Shown here: in pieces, positions 43,555 through 55,667 of the stretch
Layout of the letters: every line of letters starts with the position of its first letter
How positions within the stretch are numbered: the stretch's first letter is position 1
Assembly (NCBI GenBank): GCA_011503125.2
Contig: WWBZ02000022.1
Location: 310,001 to 374,000 of the forward strand
Source: Botryosphaeria dothidea
Lineage: Eukaryota; Ascomycota; Dothideomycetes; Botryosphaeriales; Botryosphaeriaceae
Direction: 5' to 3'
Length of the DNA stretch: 64,000 nucleotides
Notes under the pieces: model-generated
Told to the model about the DNA's origin: nothing
Databases searched by the model: none
Seen by the model: only the letters and a program-made list of their open reading frames with translations
Program-made: the position numbers and the translations under genes

Positions 43555-44149
43555 TTAGTCCTCGGTCGCGCTCTCCTGGAACGTATCCGCCACACTCGTG
43601 CTCTTCTGGCCCGCAGCCTCCTTGTCTTGGTCGATGTTGGACTGCAGCTTCGTCTGCTCCTCGGCAATCTTGGCCGTCTGATCGCCATCTCCCTTCGCCT
43701 GCTTCAACTGCAGGTCCAGAATCTCCAGCTGCAACTTGAGGACCTTGTTCTTGATCTTTCCGATCTGGAGGGCTTTGCCCGCATCCGTGTCCTCGCCGGC
43801 CGCTTCGATCTGCTCGTTGAAGCCGCCTGTGCCGGTCTCGGCGTCCTCGGCAACCTCGCGGGCGTTGGAGATGATTTCCTGGTCTTCATCCGTCACCTGG
43901 GCGGGGTCCATGTTGGCGACCTAAGGTGTACATATTAGGATCTGGCCGTTTTGTGCAGCTTCAATGGATATTAGTTACCGGGAACTTTTGGTTCACTTCG
44001 TTAAGTGCATCGCCGCCAACACCATCGGAGATCTGGAAGTCGGCGTAGGATTGCTTGGTAAGGACGGCCCTTTTGGATGGCTGCGTAACAGGCGCAGCGA
44101 GAGAAGAGGCCGTAAGGCCGAGGAAGAGGGCAATGGTGGTGAAGTGCAT
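43555..44149 (-). CDS. Small secreted helical protein, cysteine-free
   Basis: Two exons, 43979-44149 and 43555-43920, joined in phase 0 (donor GTAACT, acceptor CTTAG), give 178 residues. A clear signal peptide (MHFTTIALFLGLTASSLAAP) is followed by a possible Kex2 site (SKR before AVLTKQ). The mature part contains DPAQVTDEDQEIISNAREVAEDAE, then a strongly helical heptad-like segment rich in K, L, Q and E (about residues 100-140), and no cysteines at all. Similar-looking small secreted proteins without known function occur in many filamentous ascomycetes. It could be a wall-associated or effector-like protein; neither can be shown from sequence. Confidence 0.75.
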
Positions 44150-44951
44150 GATTGCTGTTGTTGATGTTTTCTGGTTTGGAAAGGACAGGAAGGATTACTG
44201 ATTAGCGTGTTCGCACAGCGAATGACTTTAAGAATAAAAGCAGATAATGATGCGATCAACGCTGAATGAGTGCAGGCGAGTGGAGGCGAGTGGACGATGA
44301 TGGTGATATTCTTCGACAAACACATCCAAACCTCGGATATTTATCCTGTGTTCTAGTGTTCCTGCAAGTCACTCGGAATTCCGCCAAGATCCAAGGACTC
44401 CGCCATCTTGTCCTCGCATGGCATTTCACGGCATTGACGTTGCGGCTCTGAGGCGCTGCGAGTTGCACGTCCGTCTGGTGACCGCTTTGGGACAGGCGCG
44501 ACACAACCGAGACATCATACTTCCCGGATCGGAAGTTTAAGCGACGATGTAGAGGCGAACTGCGAGGCTGACAGACCGCCTGGGCGGTTGCTCCCGCTCC
44601 AACTGAATGATTTCCGGGATGGAGTCGCGATCTTACATTGGCGAACCAAGCTTGATACCGAGCTTGATACTGCCAAGCTGAGCTCTCACGAGTAAGGGGG
44701 CGACGCTCTTACTTTTCTGCACCGTTTACCCGAGCATTTCCACGAATGAAGACGGGTCTTCGGCAACAAGTATCGAAACCCGCACGCGAAGAGATTGCAA
44801 AGGCTCTCGGCGATTGTTGTCAACCCAAGTAAACGCTATGCGTGTTGAACTCTTGACACAAGTCCACCCAGATGCCGCTAATCCAAAACGCTGCCGCCAA
44901 CCGAAATGGTATATCGCGTGGAAAAATGTGCTCACGCCCAATCATGCTGCC
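44150..44951. other. Intergenic region, no gene seen
   Basis: Promoter of the small secreted protein and 3' side of AFG1. No gene or repeat is visible. Confidence 0.5.
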
Positions 44952-46766
44952 TTACATGCTGTCTTCTCTCCACCGACTCCGTACCTTTGCCCAGCTATCC
45001 TTCTCCGCTTTACCACCCAGCTTCTCCAATCCCAGGCCTCTCTCCACCCATTCTTGGCTACCCATCTCCACCAGTCTGCTCAAAGCGCGCGCAAAAGCGA
45101 AGCGTTCCTCGTCTCCAGTAAAAATAGACGAGTTCTTGAGCGTTGCCATGTTCATGCCAAGGTCATCCATCAAGCTCCGCATCGCGTCCGGAATATTCTC
45201 TTCATCTCCGCTTGCGGATTTATTTTCATTCTTCGCTTCTTCAAGCTCATCATGTGTGACGAAAAGTTCGTTTAGAGGGTTTGCAGTGGTGAGAACAAGC
45301 TTACCCTGGTGCATTTGTCAGAAGACGCTTAAAATATAATTGTATCAGAGTGGTCTGGAAAAAAAAGCACGTACCCTGCTCTCATATACTGCGTCGATGA
45401 AGGTGATGAACCTCCTAGCGAGATCACGGGACTTGTGGCTCATTCCCGGAACATCAGTGATGATGAACGCCTCGTAATTTTTTACGAGTTCCAGGTAGTC
45501 AGCGGCACCAGTTGCTCGCCCGATGATTTCGTCGAAAGTGAACATGGCCGCTTTCCCACTTGCTTTAGGGACAGAGATCTCACGGCCCCAAACTTCGTGT
45601 TTGGCTACATGCGGCGGATCGTTCTCGAAATCACCGAGGAAACTAAACCAACGTTCGGCATGCGTTTTGGCGGATTCGTCTAGAGGATGATGGTACACTC
45701 CTGACGGTGGACGCGGTATCTTTCGATAATCCGTCTGCGAGTCAAGGTTGATGACACGCAGACGTGACTTGAGGAGTTGGATGCAGGGTATGAAGGAATC
45801 CCGCTGGATTCCGTTCTTGTATAGGTCGTCCGGATGCCTGTTGGAAGTTGTAACAATTACGACACCGTGTGCCATCAATGACTCAACCAAACGCCTGAGA
45901 ATCATAGCATCGGCAACGTCAGTGCATTGAAACTCATCAAAGCACAAGACTTGGCTCTGCGCTGCAATGTCGGCTGCCACGAAAGGGACGAGGTCCAAAT
46001 CGTTCCCGTGCTTTAGCTTCATTTTGTGAAGCTCCTTGTGCACCTGCTGCATGAAGCCGTGGAAATGTATCCGTGACTTGGACTTGATGTTCTTGGGCAA
46101 TGTGTCGAAGAACAGATCCATCATCATGGTTTTACCGCTACCAACATCGCCGTACATGTATATGCCTTTCGGCAAATTGTCCGGGATTACTGGCTTCCAT
46201 CCCTCCTGTTTCGAACTGAAGAGAGAGCCAAGAAGGGACTTCTTCGGAGGCTGTAAGGATTCCAAGGTGGGGTGGACAACCGGAGGCGGGTTATAGTTGG
46301 CCAGAGTGACGTGAAGGGCCTGCAGATTTTCGATAATGGCTAACTCGGGAGTGAGCTATGGTGCTGGTTCTGGGCATGAGGGGCGCGTACCTCGCTGGTG
46401 CTCGTCGTCGCGCAAACGTCCGGCTTCCACGCGCGCATTGTATTCGTCTATTGGTCCATATTCGTACGGCTTCTCTGTTTTCATAGCATTAGAGGGGCTG
46501 CTCCCAGCCGAGCCTTGGTGCAGAGCCATACCATTCGACACAGCCTCGACAGTGGCCATCCGCCGCACACAGCTCGTCCGAAAGGCGCGGGTAGCCGGTG
46601 GGGTGGATGCGCCAACGCTTCGGGGCAACACCCAGCGCACCGGTGAGCCCTGAAGACGCAACGCTCTAATGCAACGCGTCGGCGTTGATCTGCGCGCATC
46701 CAGCTGGTGGCCGTACGATATACGTTCCAAGATCTGGGTGCTGCGCAGGGCCTTTGAGACACTCAT
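44952..46766 (-). CDS. AFG1: AFG1-like mitochondrial ATPase
   Basis: Three exons: 46391-46766, 45375-46339 and 44952-45305 (564 residues). The first exon is Arg/Ser-rich without acidic residues for about 65 residues, as expected of a mitochondrial targeting sequence. Family landmarks are RLRDDEHQRAIIENLQ across the first splice, Walker A GDVGSGKT, MMDLFFDTLP, Walker B VLCFDEFQCTDVADAMIL, and TSNRHPDDLYKNGIQR with its sensor and Arg-finger region. Afg1/LACE1 is an AAA-type ATPase of the mitochondrial inner membrane involved in protein quality control of respiratory complexes. The first intron has several AGs near its 3' end; only the one before 46339 (GTTAG) keeps the frame and the family sequence. 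It is divergent from the C2H2 gene. Confidence 0.92.
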
Positions 46767-47670
46767 CTTCGCGGGAGAAGTGCGGGCTCGGCTCGGAGAG
46801 AGAATCGCGGTCTATGCCATAACAGAGCGGGCGGGTGAGATCTGGTGGAACTCAAAGGGGCCGGCGGAGAGGGAGAAGGCACTCGGCGGGCGCCGGCATG
46901 TGAAAAGAGCGCGTGGGTGGAAGTTTGGCGGCGGAAGTGAAAGTGGCAGCGGCAGGTTAAGCTCGGGCTTTGGGTTCGGCACATGGCCCAGCTGGCCGTC
47001 GGCCGCCCGTCCGCCGCATTCAAAGCGTCGGATCTCGCTCGGCCAATGACGTAGGCCGACTATAGCAAACACCCTAAAGCGCGGTTAAAACTTCAGGGTC
47101 TCGAGGTTTGTTTATAGGTGCTTTGCTCCCATCATCTTTCGCCTGACTCTGACGACAGCTTCTCACACCGACAATGCTTGCAAAATTCTCAGCTTTCCCG
47201 ACGCGTTCGCGCATCACGTGGAGCAGCCAATCACCGAGCTTACCCGGCTCCAGCTGCGCGACACCTCAGGCTGCCGCCTTCAGCTCTCCGCATGCTCTCA
47301 TCGTTGCACTGTGTAAGGCCTTCAGGGCTCGTCAACCCCGCCATAGGGAATCTCCATTTTTGGCACCTTTTGCTGTCCGATATATGCACCTGCAGTGCGC
47401 AGATGGGAGACGTGCTCTTGCAGCATAGCCCCATCACCGCGCAGAGCCTCAGCCGGAGGCCGCACCTCACTCCAACCCACCCAGCTGGCGCCTGACTAAC
47501 CCTTGACTCTGCACTCAGCTTCCAACTGTTGACCTTCACGCTGAGCCTTTTCAACTCTTCGGCCCTGCTCCCCACGGCCGCCATCCCCGTAACCGCCTCG
47601 TGCCTGGGGCCACTTTCATGGATTCCGGCTTACTCGCTCACGCTGTCGCCCGCGCTCCGCATCAATCCCA
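46767..47670. promoter_or_regulatory. Divergent promoter between AFG1 and the C2H2 gene
   Basis: About 900 bases between two outward-facing starts. The right half is pyrimidine-rich, as often seen in fungal 5' UTRs. No gene is visible. Confidence 0.5.
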
Positions 47671-48797
47671 ATGAATCCCCCAAGGCGTCGTTGGGGGGAG
47701 ATGAAAAACCAACACCAACAGCCCTCCAACTACTTCCTTGGACTTGACGCTGCTGCCAACGGATTCTCCTTCGAGACACAGTCAACTTTGTCGGTTGAGG
47801 ACTTCTGCCAGGATGCTGACCGGGTATGTCCATCGCTGCGACCTGCTACAGCTTGAGCTTATTCTTTGCAGTCCGTAGCGTCCTCGACTAGCTTTGACCA
47901 TCGCCCTACGTACGTCTCCCCGCCGACGAGCACGTATTCTCATAGCAACGCCGGCGACTTCTGCGGCCCCAATCAGTACCATACCTCCGGCAATACATAC
48001 CTATGGGGTTGTCATGCCGCGCTCAGCGACTATGCAACTAGCACAGACGGCCAGGAGCCGTCCTTTATAGATCCCCGGATATTCAGCGAAGACTTTGTGC
48101 AACAATCACATATCGATGTCCCACCCACTGGAGGCCCACCGATCGAAGGTCCGTCAAATTATGACCTCCAATCTCCTTTCCCCGGGGTTGCTATGCCGGC
48201 GGAGGATTTTTCCGTTCCAATAAATCCTCTAGAAGGCACTCCCGAAATAAGGGTCGAGGGCATGGAATCGTGGTTGTACGACACCTACCACGCTGGAGAT
48301 AACACCAGGCGTCAACAACTTCCGCCACATGGTGTGGATCCATTTCCGCAGCCGACGCATTTGAACGTGCCGTACCGGTCGCAAACTGAGCCGGACGACG
48401 ACCAGCGCTCTGACAGCAGCTTCAATACGTCCCATACCGGTCAATCTGGGCATTCATGCCCCGAATGCATGAGGCCGTTCCAGAACAGAGATGATCTGAG
48501 GTGGGCAGGCCATCCCTGATGTGCGATATTGGCTTGCTGACATTATCTTTCAGGCGTCATCGAAGGTATCACGACCCCAATAAGAGGCATCGCTGTCGTA
48601 ATTGCGGCAAAAAATTCGTACACCCCAAGGACCTCCGACGTCACCAAAGGACCCACGACTCGTCCAACCAACACCGTATCGAATGTCCCGTAGACGACTG
48701 CCCAACAGTGATTGGCAGGCTTGACAATCTCAAGCGACATATCACGAAGCAGCACCCTGATTTCGATGTTGATGCGTGCCACCTTTTCAGCGGTTGA
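47671..48797 (+). CDS. C2H2 zinc-finger transcription factor
   Basis: Three exons: 47671-47823, 47872-48500 and 48554-48797 (341 residues; a start at 47701 would give 331). Introns are 48 and 53 bases. The N-terminal 200 residues are low complexity (S/T/P/N-rich) and probably an activation region. Three fingers lie at the C-terminus: CPECMRPF to HRRYH, completed by the second splice; CRNCGKKFVHPKDLRRHQRTH; and CPVDDCPTVIGRLDNLKRHITKQH. The protein ends 13 residues after the last finger. Fungal proteins of this kind act as sequence-specific regulators; no target can be named. Confidence 0.82.
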
Positions 48798-49714
48798 TTC
48801 CCTTATGACTCCCGGAGAAAAAGGGCCTGTGACCCCACAAGAAAAGAATGATGAGAACACGATCTGTGTTGGGCGTTCGGATTGATTTCCGTTGCTTTGC
48901 TTTGCGAATAACGACGTGATGGAAAGGCATCTCTTGTCGATGACATAATCGTAGGCGCACTCGTACTTCGTATATCGTATACGTCGGTGGGATCTGAATG
49001 AGCATCTGGAATTGGCGTTAGGTTTTGGCCACCATGTAAATATACCTCTCATGATACTCGCATCAGTCATATAGTATGTCCGCAAACAGAGAAGACGACG
49101 GCGGTTCGCGTCTTCTAATCATCGCTGGTGTCAGACAACTGGACAGGGCGGCTCGTGGCTATGCTGGACGATCGGCGAGTAAGACTGCCGAGGCGCCGGA
49201 TTCCGGATCTACACGTGGTACGTGGCCAAGCGTTGGGGGCGCCTGCAACGCTGGCACTGCTAGAGCGAAGGCTTGCGCCCGCTACGCAGTTGGCGCTGGT
49301 GTAAAACTCGCGACTTATTATTCCTTACGAACAAGCCACTTGATCCCGTCTGGCAGATCGAAGCTGTGGTCAGGCTAGCGCATCTCATTTAACCTTGGCA
49401 CCGACACAATGAGGCACGCGAGCAGCCGCCACCCCTGTCCATCCGGGAAACGCGTGTACCGGGGCCTGCCATTATTACGGTCCGACAGCTGAAGGGGGAG
49501 ACAGCCTGGGGGCCAGGTCCACAGCCCTGTCATCCTGTGCCGTACTCCGTCACCAACACCGCCGGTCCAGCGTTCTCCTTCCCACCCTCAGCTGCCGCGC
49601 GCCCTCGCTCCTTCTGTCCCTACCGGCGCCCCTCTCTACGGCCGCATTGAGTGTACATACGAGCCATCCCGACGATTTCCGGCGAATCCGTCGCCTTCCT
49701 GTACAGTCGTGAAA
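48798..49714. promoter_or_regulatory. Upstream region of the PAP2 membrane protein gene
   Basis: This stretch contains the 3' end of the C2H2 gene and the promoter of the next gene; the part at 49540-49680 is C/T-rich. No gene is visible. Confidence 0.5.
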
Positions 49715-51070
49715 ATGAAGCCGGACACGATCACCTACCCCATCGAGGAGCCGGTATGGAACAGCAAGCCGGCCTGGGTATTGCCCGGCTGGGCCGAGCC
49801 TATAGTACGTGAAACCGGACCTTGGATTTGAAGAAAGTCGTTGAAGCTGACGACTTACTGCAGATGGTGGCGTCGATCCTTTTCGGTGCGATGTACATGA
49901 CGAGGCGGAAAGGTTATTCGATACGCCGCAAGCCGAAGGGATACAAGTCTATACTGGATGATGAGCCTGGCTCCGGCCGCTCGAGTGACGAGTTGCTGCG
50001 CTACGACTCTGAGAATGAGGACGACGCCCAGGACCCGATAGCCGCGTCGAAACATCTGCCTAAGCAGCGGGAGTGCTGCTGCGGTATCGTTGTGCAGACT
50101 CCGAACACATCGCGCTTCAAGAACAACATTCACAGCCGTATCCTCCAAAAATTCCCGTTCCTGATCGAGATGTTTTACTGGATCATTAACTACGCTTTCT
50201 ACCGTATGACGGCTATCACCTCGCAACGTATCTTCGCCAAGACTGGTATCTGGAACGTTGCTCAGGAGCATGGCATCAACGTCCTCAAGTTTGAGCACCT
50301 GAGTGGATTCAGCTGGTTCTTCCCGGTTCAGGAACGACAGGTTCAACAATGGTTCATGCACGGTCATCAAGATGCTCTTACGGCATTGAACAAGGCGTAT
50401 GCGTTGATCCATATTCCGGGCACTGTTGGGTAAGGATCTACAGGATTTTCTTTTAAAATGGATCTGGTTTTCGTTAACGCAATCTAGGTTCATCTGCTGG
50501 TATTACTACATTGCGCCGTCGCACCCCACATTTGCCATTGCCCGCCGGACCATGACCTTGACCAACTTCCTGGCCTTCATAACCTTCATCTTCTACCCGT
50601 GCATGCCGCCGCGTCTCCTGCCGAGAGAGTACGGATATCTGGATACGGTTCGCCATGACGATGCCCAGAGCGTGTGGATGAGCGGCAAGTACGTCAACTC
50701 GCTCGCGGCAATGCCGTCGATGCACTTTGGCTACTCTTTCTGCATTGGAATGACCCTTATTTACCACTCGGGTCTTTTCCGCCGGACTTTGGAGCGTGGC
50801 GAGATGAGGAAGTCTGCGTTCTGGAAGCTCTTCTACCTCCTTGTTGGTATCGGCTACCCGTCGTTCATTCTGACGGTCATCGTGGCCACCGCCAACCACT
50901 ACTTCCTGGACGCCGTCGTTGCGACCTGTTACGTCTTCATTGCCTATGCTTGCAACCAGGTCTTCTATGTCTTCCTGCCGCTCGAGGATTGGTTCTTGTG
51001 GCTGCTGCGGGCGGAGAAGCCGATTCCTTCGACTGGCGAGAGGTTCAGAGAGCGCGGTGGCAGAATCTAG
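49715..51070 (+). CDS. Aur1-like PAP2-family integral membrane protein
   Basis: Three exons: 49715-49804, 49864-50429 and 50488-51070 (412 residues). The first exon (MKPDTITYPIEEP) is short and ends PGWAEPI. About six membrane helices are visible. Catalytic motifs of the PAP2 superfamily are present: AAMPSMHFG (the PSxH block) and ANHYFLDAVVA (the HxxxD block), with the same spacing and style as inositol phosphorylceramide synthase Aur1. An acidic cytosolic loop (SSDELLRYDSENEDDAQD) and a CCC cluster lie near residues 75-105. It probably transfers or removes a phosphate group on a lipid at the ER or Golgi membrane. It seems to be an Aur1 relative, not Aur1 itself; the substrate is unknown. 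Confidence 0.82.
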
Positions 51071-51615
51071 ATGTGTGAATAATGTTTAAAAAGATTACTA
51101 TGAGGCGTTGGTGGGGTCGCACACGCACTGTGCACATATTTGGTTCATCTGATCATATATCAGAAGCTAGCATATTTGTCGTAATTACCCGTAAAGTTTC
51201 GATTCCGAATAGACTATAGTCTCAATCCAAATTATCATGACGAGAGCGTGGAGTGGACAGTCTCAGTCACAGCACGCGATCGTAGTGAGCTAGTGACGCA
51301 GGTACGGGCGTTGCCAGGTGTTGGCGGGACCAAGCTCCCTCTCAAAGCTCTTTTACTGCGGAGCTCTGACGCACCGGTCCAGCCTCCACCTCCAACGAGA
51401 CACCCAGCCACGGTCGTTTCCAACTACCACGCGCAATCCTGCCATTCATTCAGCTTCGCCATTGCGGACAAGGAGCAATTGAGCTGTTCTTGCATGATTC
51501 TGCAGCCCGCCAACTGCTCGCTCACTTTTCCCCGCTCTCATCCGCTCCGCACAAACGAACGCGCCGTGCGAGCGCGTCAACTCGACGAGACTCTTGAGAT
51601 TTAAAATATCAAATA
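51071..51615. promoter_or_regulatory. Spacer upstream of the BTB gene
   Basis: Head-to-tail spacer of 545 bases. It holds the 3' end of the PAP2 gene and the promoter of the BTB gene. No gene is visible. Confidence 0.5.
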
Positions 51616-52703
51616 ATGGCGGATCAACAATCGAACGACACGCCGCTCGAGGGCACTCCGGCTGGTGACGTCGAAATGGGCAGCAGCGGCGAATTCGCAG
51701 CAGAAGACACCAATGCGGCGGCAGAGCAACAAGCTGGCGGCGACGATGACGCTGGTGACGAGGCCGTGGAGATGGCTGAGATCGAGCCTGAAACACCCAA
51801 GTTTTTGAAGTTCTTGGAGTAAGAGCATCACTCATAATTCCAATTCCAAGGTTGTGCGATGAAGCTACTGCACAAAGCCACCGGGGCGTTTGGATGGGAG
51901 CGCTAATGATAGTCTTATAGCTACCTGAAGTCTCCCATCGTCGAGATACTCGTTGGCAAAGGTGAGGACCAGACGCTTCTTACCGCGCATGAGGCGTTGC
52001 TCGTCAAGTCACCCTTCTTCGAGAAGCAATGCGCCGAATTCAGCGCAGGGGACTCCGTAAGACTTACCCGCGCCAATTACTGTGCAAAAGAAGACCGGCT
52101 AACAAACAGCCGCAACAGCGCCACATCGAGCTGCTCGACGAAGACCTCGAAGCCATGGGCTCCCTCCTCGAATACCTCTACCACGGCGAATACTTCCCCA
52201 AGCGTCTCTCTGCCGACAAAGACTCTAAGCTCGAGTCCGACCCGACTGTTCCCGGCCCGGACATCGAGGGCGTCTCGCTCCTCAAGCACGCGCGCGTCTA
52301 CACCCTCGCCGACAAGTTCGGCCTGCCCGAGCTCAAGTCGCTGGCGCACAGCAAGATTCATCGCACCGAATCCACCGCCCACGGCGAGATCGCATACGCG
52401 CGCTACGTGTACGCGAATACCAGCCCCAACGACAATACCATTCGTAAGCCGGTGGCGGCTTTCTGGGCGCATCGCAGTCACGTTTTGCGCCACCAGGCAG
52501 AACAGGAGTTCCGCTCCATGTGTCTCGAGTTCCCGCAGTTCGGTTTCGACGTCCTGTCGCTGGTGCTTGATGCGAAGGAGAAGAGGAGCCACGCAAGAAG
52601 CGAGGCTATGGGCGAGCCCGTCGTCGGCATTGCGGCGAGTGGAAGCGGCAGCGTGGAGCCGCCTAGGAGCGCGAGAAAGAGGGCCAGGGTTAGTCATGGC
52701 TGA
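51616..52703 (+). CDS. BTB/POZ domain protein
   Basis: Three exons: 51616-51818, 51921-52056 and 52110-52703 (310 residues). An acidic N-terminus of about 65 residues precedes a typical fungal BTB domain (about residues 67-170): SPIVEILVGKGEDQTLLTAH, LLVKSPFFEKQC, IELLDEDLEAMGSLLEYLYHGEY, then the helical ARVYTLADKFGLPELKSLA. The tail ends in a basic motif (RSARKRARVSHG) that may be a nuclear signal. BTB proteins of this layout often dimerise or bridge Cullin-3 to substrates; neither role can be confirmed here. Confidence 0.85.
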
Positions 52704-53943
52704 ATTCCTTAATCTTTGAATTCGAAGTGGGACGGGCAAGGAAGACAGCAAATTTTCTCTTGCTGTCCCACGCGGCGCCACAAACGAGGAATCTTATGCT
52801 GAAACTACCATGGGTTCATTAGGGTGGATCGGTCCGGATATAAGAGCATTTGCCATGGTGGGGACCTCTCGATATACTTCTTTCAGTGCGCGGGTCATTG
52901 TACGATGTAGAGAAGGAAGTACAACAAGAATGGAGACGGGGAAATGGTCGAGGGGGCCATTGCCTGCTACCGGATAGCATGGAGGAGTCGACTCTATTTC
53001 AAGAAGGCGTCATTTATTCTCCACCTTATCTGACTACTTTCATCGAGCGTCTGGGAACACCCAAGTTTTCTCGCATCTAAAGCAGAGAGGGATTTTGGGG
53101 TAAAGGTCAATGATTATTCCTACAGTTTTTTTTCAGCGAGCATTTGAACTTCTTTGTCACTATCATTTTCTTTTCTTCCTCTTATTGACATGTCTGCATC
53201 GCGTGAGCAAGGCGGGATATTTAGCGGGCCTCGGTGTTTTGATTCGGACGTTAATGAACAGAGTCAGGTAGAAATGCCTCTGTTCCTGTCTATTTGGACG
53301 CTCTGGCTTACGCCTTTTTGGAATTTTGTCCACCCCCTACCTAGAGGTCGAACATTTCTAACACCTACCGTGCGCATTGGAAGACTCTTATGGTCGTGAA
53401 GGTTCTGCATCTGCTTATGCATTTACGTGGTGTATGATGGGAATTGGCCTCATTGATTTGCATGTGAACGGCGTGACTACGCGAGGTCGCGGGGACCTGG
53501 ACCGGCGCGTGATGGTCAACCAGAAGCAGCTCTAGGGAGCATAGGCTATCAGTGGCTGAAGAACCTCGGTATAGCGGGCCATGGGCGTGAACCCTGATAG
53601 ACCCGAGCCTCGCGTGACGGCTGTTATAAACTTGCAAGCCTCCCAGGGACATTACCCCATTCCCACCGGAGCCGCTCCACTCTCCGCCGCATCCTCAGAC
53701 CATTCCTTGCGCCGCAGCTGCATCGTCAGTCCTCCCTTTGCCCCGTGCATCCTTCCATCCGAAAAACCAGACAGTCAGGCGCGCCCTGCCCCTGCGGTCG
53801 ACCGGTCGCACCTGCCCTTGGGCGCTAATTACGGTATTGCGGAGTCAGCTGCTGCGGGACACGAGCGTCGCTCGCTCAATCGATAAGCCGATCGCTCCGG
53901 GGTAGACGAAACGCGGAGAGCTGCCCTCCATTTATAGCCCGTC
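52704..53943. other. 1.24-kb intergenic region, no gene seen
   Basis: This stretch lies between the BTB gene and the aminotransferase gene. Open frames are under about 100 codons and show no domain. A TATA-like TTTATAG lies at about 53932, only about ten bases before the first ATG of the aminotransferase. Confidence 0.5.
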
Positions 53944-55667
53944 ATGCCACCAACACCACCGTTCCCCCCAGCTTCTGCAGACCCAACCCCCGTCGTCCCG
54001 GGCCCGCAAACCTCCTCTCCCGCTCCTTCTCGCTCGCGCCTGCAGCAAATATCCGCACACATGTCGCCCGCAAAGAGCACCGTCTTCCAGGCCGATGTCG
54101 TGCCCAAAGCTCCCGAAGATCCGCTCTTCGGTCTGATGGCCGCCTACCGCGCGGACACTCACCCGCAGAAGGTCGACCTGGGCATCGGCGCATACCGCGA
54201 CGACACTGCGAAGCCCTGGGTTCTGCCCGTTGTCAAGAAGGTAGGCAAGCTCTTGTACAATCACTGCCCCCCGGAAGTTTGTTTCCGCATACAGAGCTGG
54301 AGCAGTCGACTAGACTCGACATTCTCAATGATTCTTGAACGCCTATGTCCAGGCGACTGCCTCAACTCTACATCTGAGATGTGTGATGGCTGCGTTGGTG
54401 TTGCAACTTCATAGACCCCTCAATTGCCCCGCGTCGCGTCACTGCTTGATTGCCCATGCTGACTGGAAGCGATCCTATAGGCCGACGAGATCCTCCGCAA
54501 TGACCCCGAGCTCAACCACGAGTATCTGCCCATCGCGGGTATGCCCCAGTTCACCTCTGCCTCGCAGAAGCTGATACTGGGAGCCGATAGCCCTGTCATC
54601 GCCGAGAAGCGGGTATGTATCCCTTGGCTGCTAAGGCCTGTGCCGCCTCGCCGCCTTGCCTCATGCAAGCTTGACGCACAATTAGTCACGGAAATGTCCA
54701 CTGACAGGGCGCTCTACACGCACAGGTTACCAGCTTGCAGACCATTTCTGGCACCGGCGCAGTCCATCTGGGCGCCCTTTTCCTCGCCAAATTCTACAAC
54801 CAGAGCAAGGACAAAACCGTCTACTTCTCGAATCCCACCTGGGCGAACCACAACCAGATCTTCACCAATGTCGCCTTCCCCGTCAAGACCTACCCCTACT
54901 TCTCCCCCCAGACTCGCGGCCTCGACTTCGATGGCATGCTCTCCTCCATCAAGAGTGCGCCCGAGGGCAGCATCATCCTCCTTCACGCTTGCGCGCACAA
55001 CCCCACCGGTGTGGACCCCACACAAGAGCAATGGAAGGCCATCGCCCAGGTGATCCGCGAGAAGAGCCACTTCCCCTTCTTCGACTGCGCATATCAGGGC
55101 TTTGCGTCCGGTGATCTGGCTAAGGATGGCTGGGCTATCCGCTACTTCGTCGAGCAGGGCTTCGAGCTGGTCATCGCGCAATCGTACGCCAAGAACTTCG
55201 GTCTGTATGGCGAGCGCGCCGGCTGCTTTCACTTCGTTACCGCGCCTGGCCCTAACGCTAGTGACGTCGTGGACCGCGTCGACTCGCAGCTCAAGATCCT
55301 CCAGCGCTCTGAGATCAGCAACCCGCCCGCTTACGGTGCCCGTATCGCATCGACAGTACTCAACGACGCCGCCCTCTTCGAGGAGTGGAAGGAGAACCTG
55401 CGCACTATGAGCGGTCGTATCATCGACATGCGTAAGGCGCTGCGCGGCAAGCTCGAGGAGCTCGGTACTCCTGGCACCTGGAACCACATCACCGACCAGA
55501 TTGGCATGTTCTCCTTCACCGGCTTGACGGAGGCGCAGGTCCTCAAGATTCGCGCAGACGCTCACGTCTACATGACTAAGAACGGCCGTATTTCCATGGC
55601 TGGTCTGAACACCAAGAACGTGGAATACGTCGCCAAGGCCATCGATAAGACCGTGAGGGAAGCATAG
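53944..55667 (+). CDS. AAT2: Aspartate aminotransferase
   Basis: Three exons: 53944-54240, 54481-54612 and 54726-55667 (456 residues from the first ATG). It converts aspartate and 2-oxoglutarate to oxaloacetate and glutamate, using pyridoxal phosphate. Landmarks are VDLGIGAYRDDTAKPWVLPVV, GTGAVHLGALFL, HACAHNPTGVDPT, the PLP lysine in SYAKNFGLYGERAG, and NGRISMAGL with the substrate-binding Arg. The PLP lysine is residue 299 from the ATG at 53944 but 260 from the ATG at 54061 (MSPAKSTVF), close to the numbering of cytosolic enzymes. Together with the TATA-like sequence only about ten bases before 53944, this makes 54061 a likely main start. The extra 39 residues are Pro/Ser-rich and may be a longer isoform. 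Confidence 0.92.
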
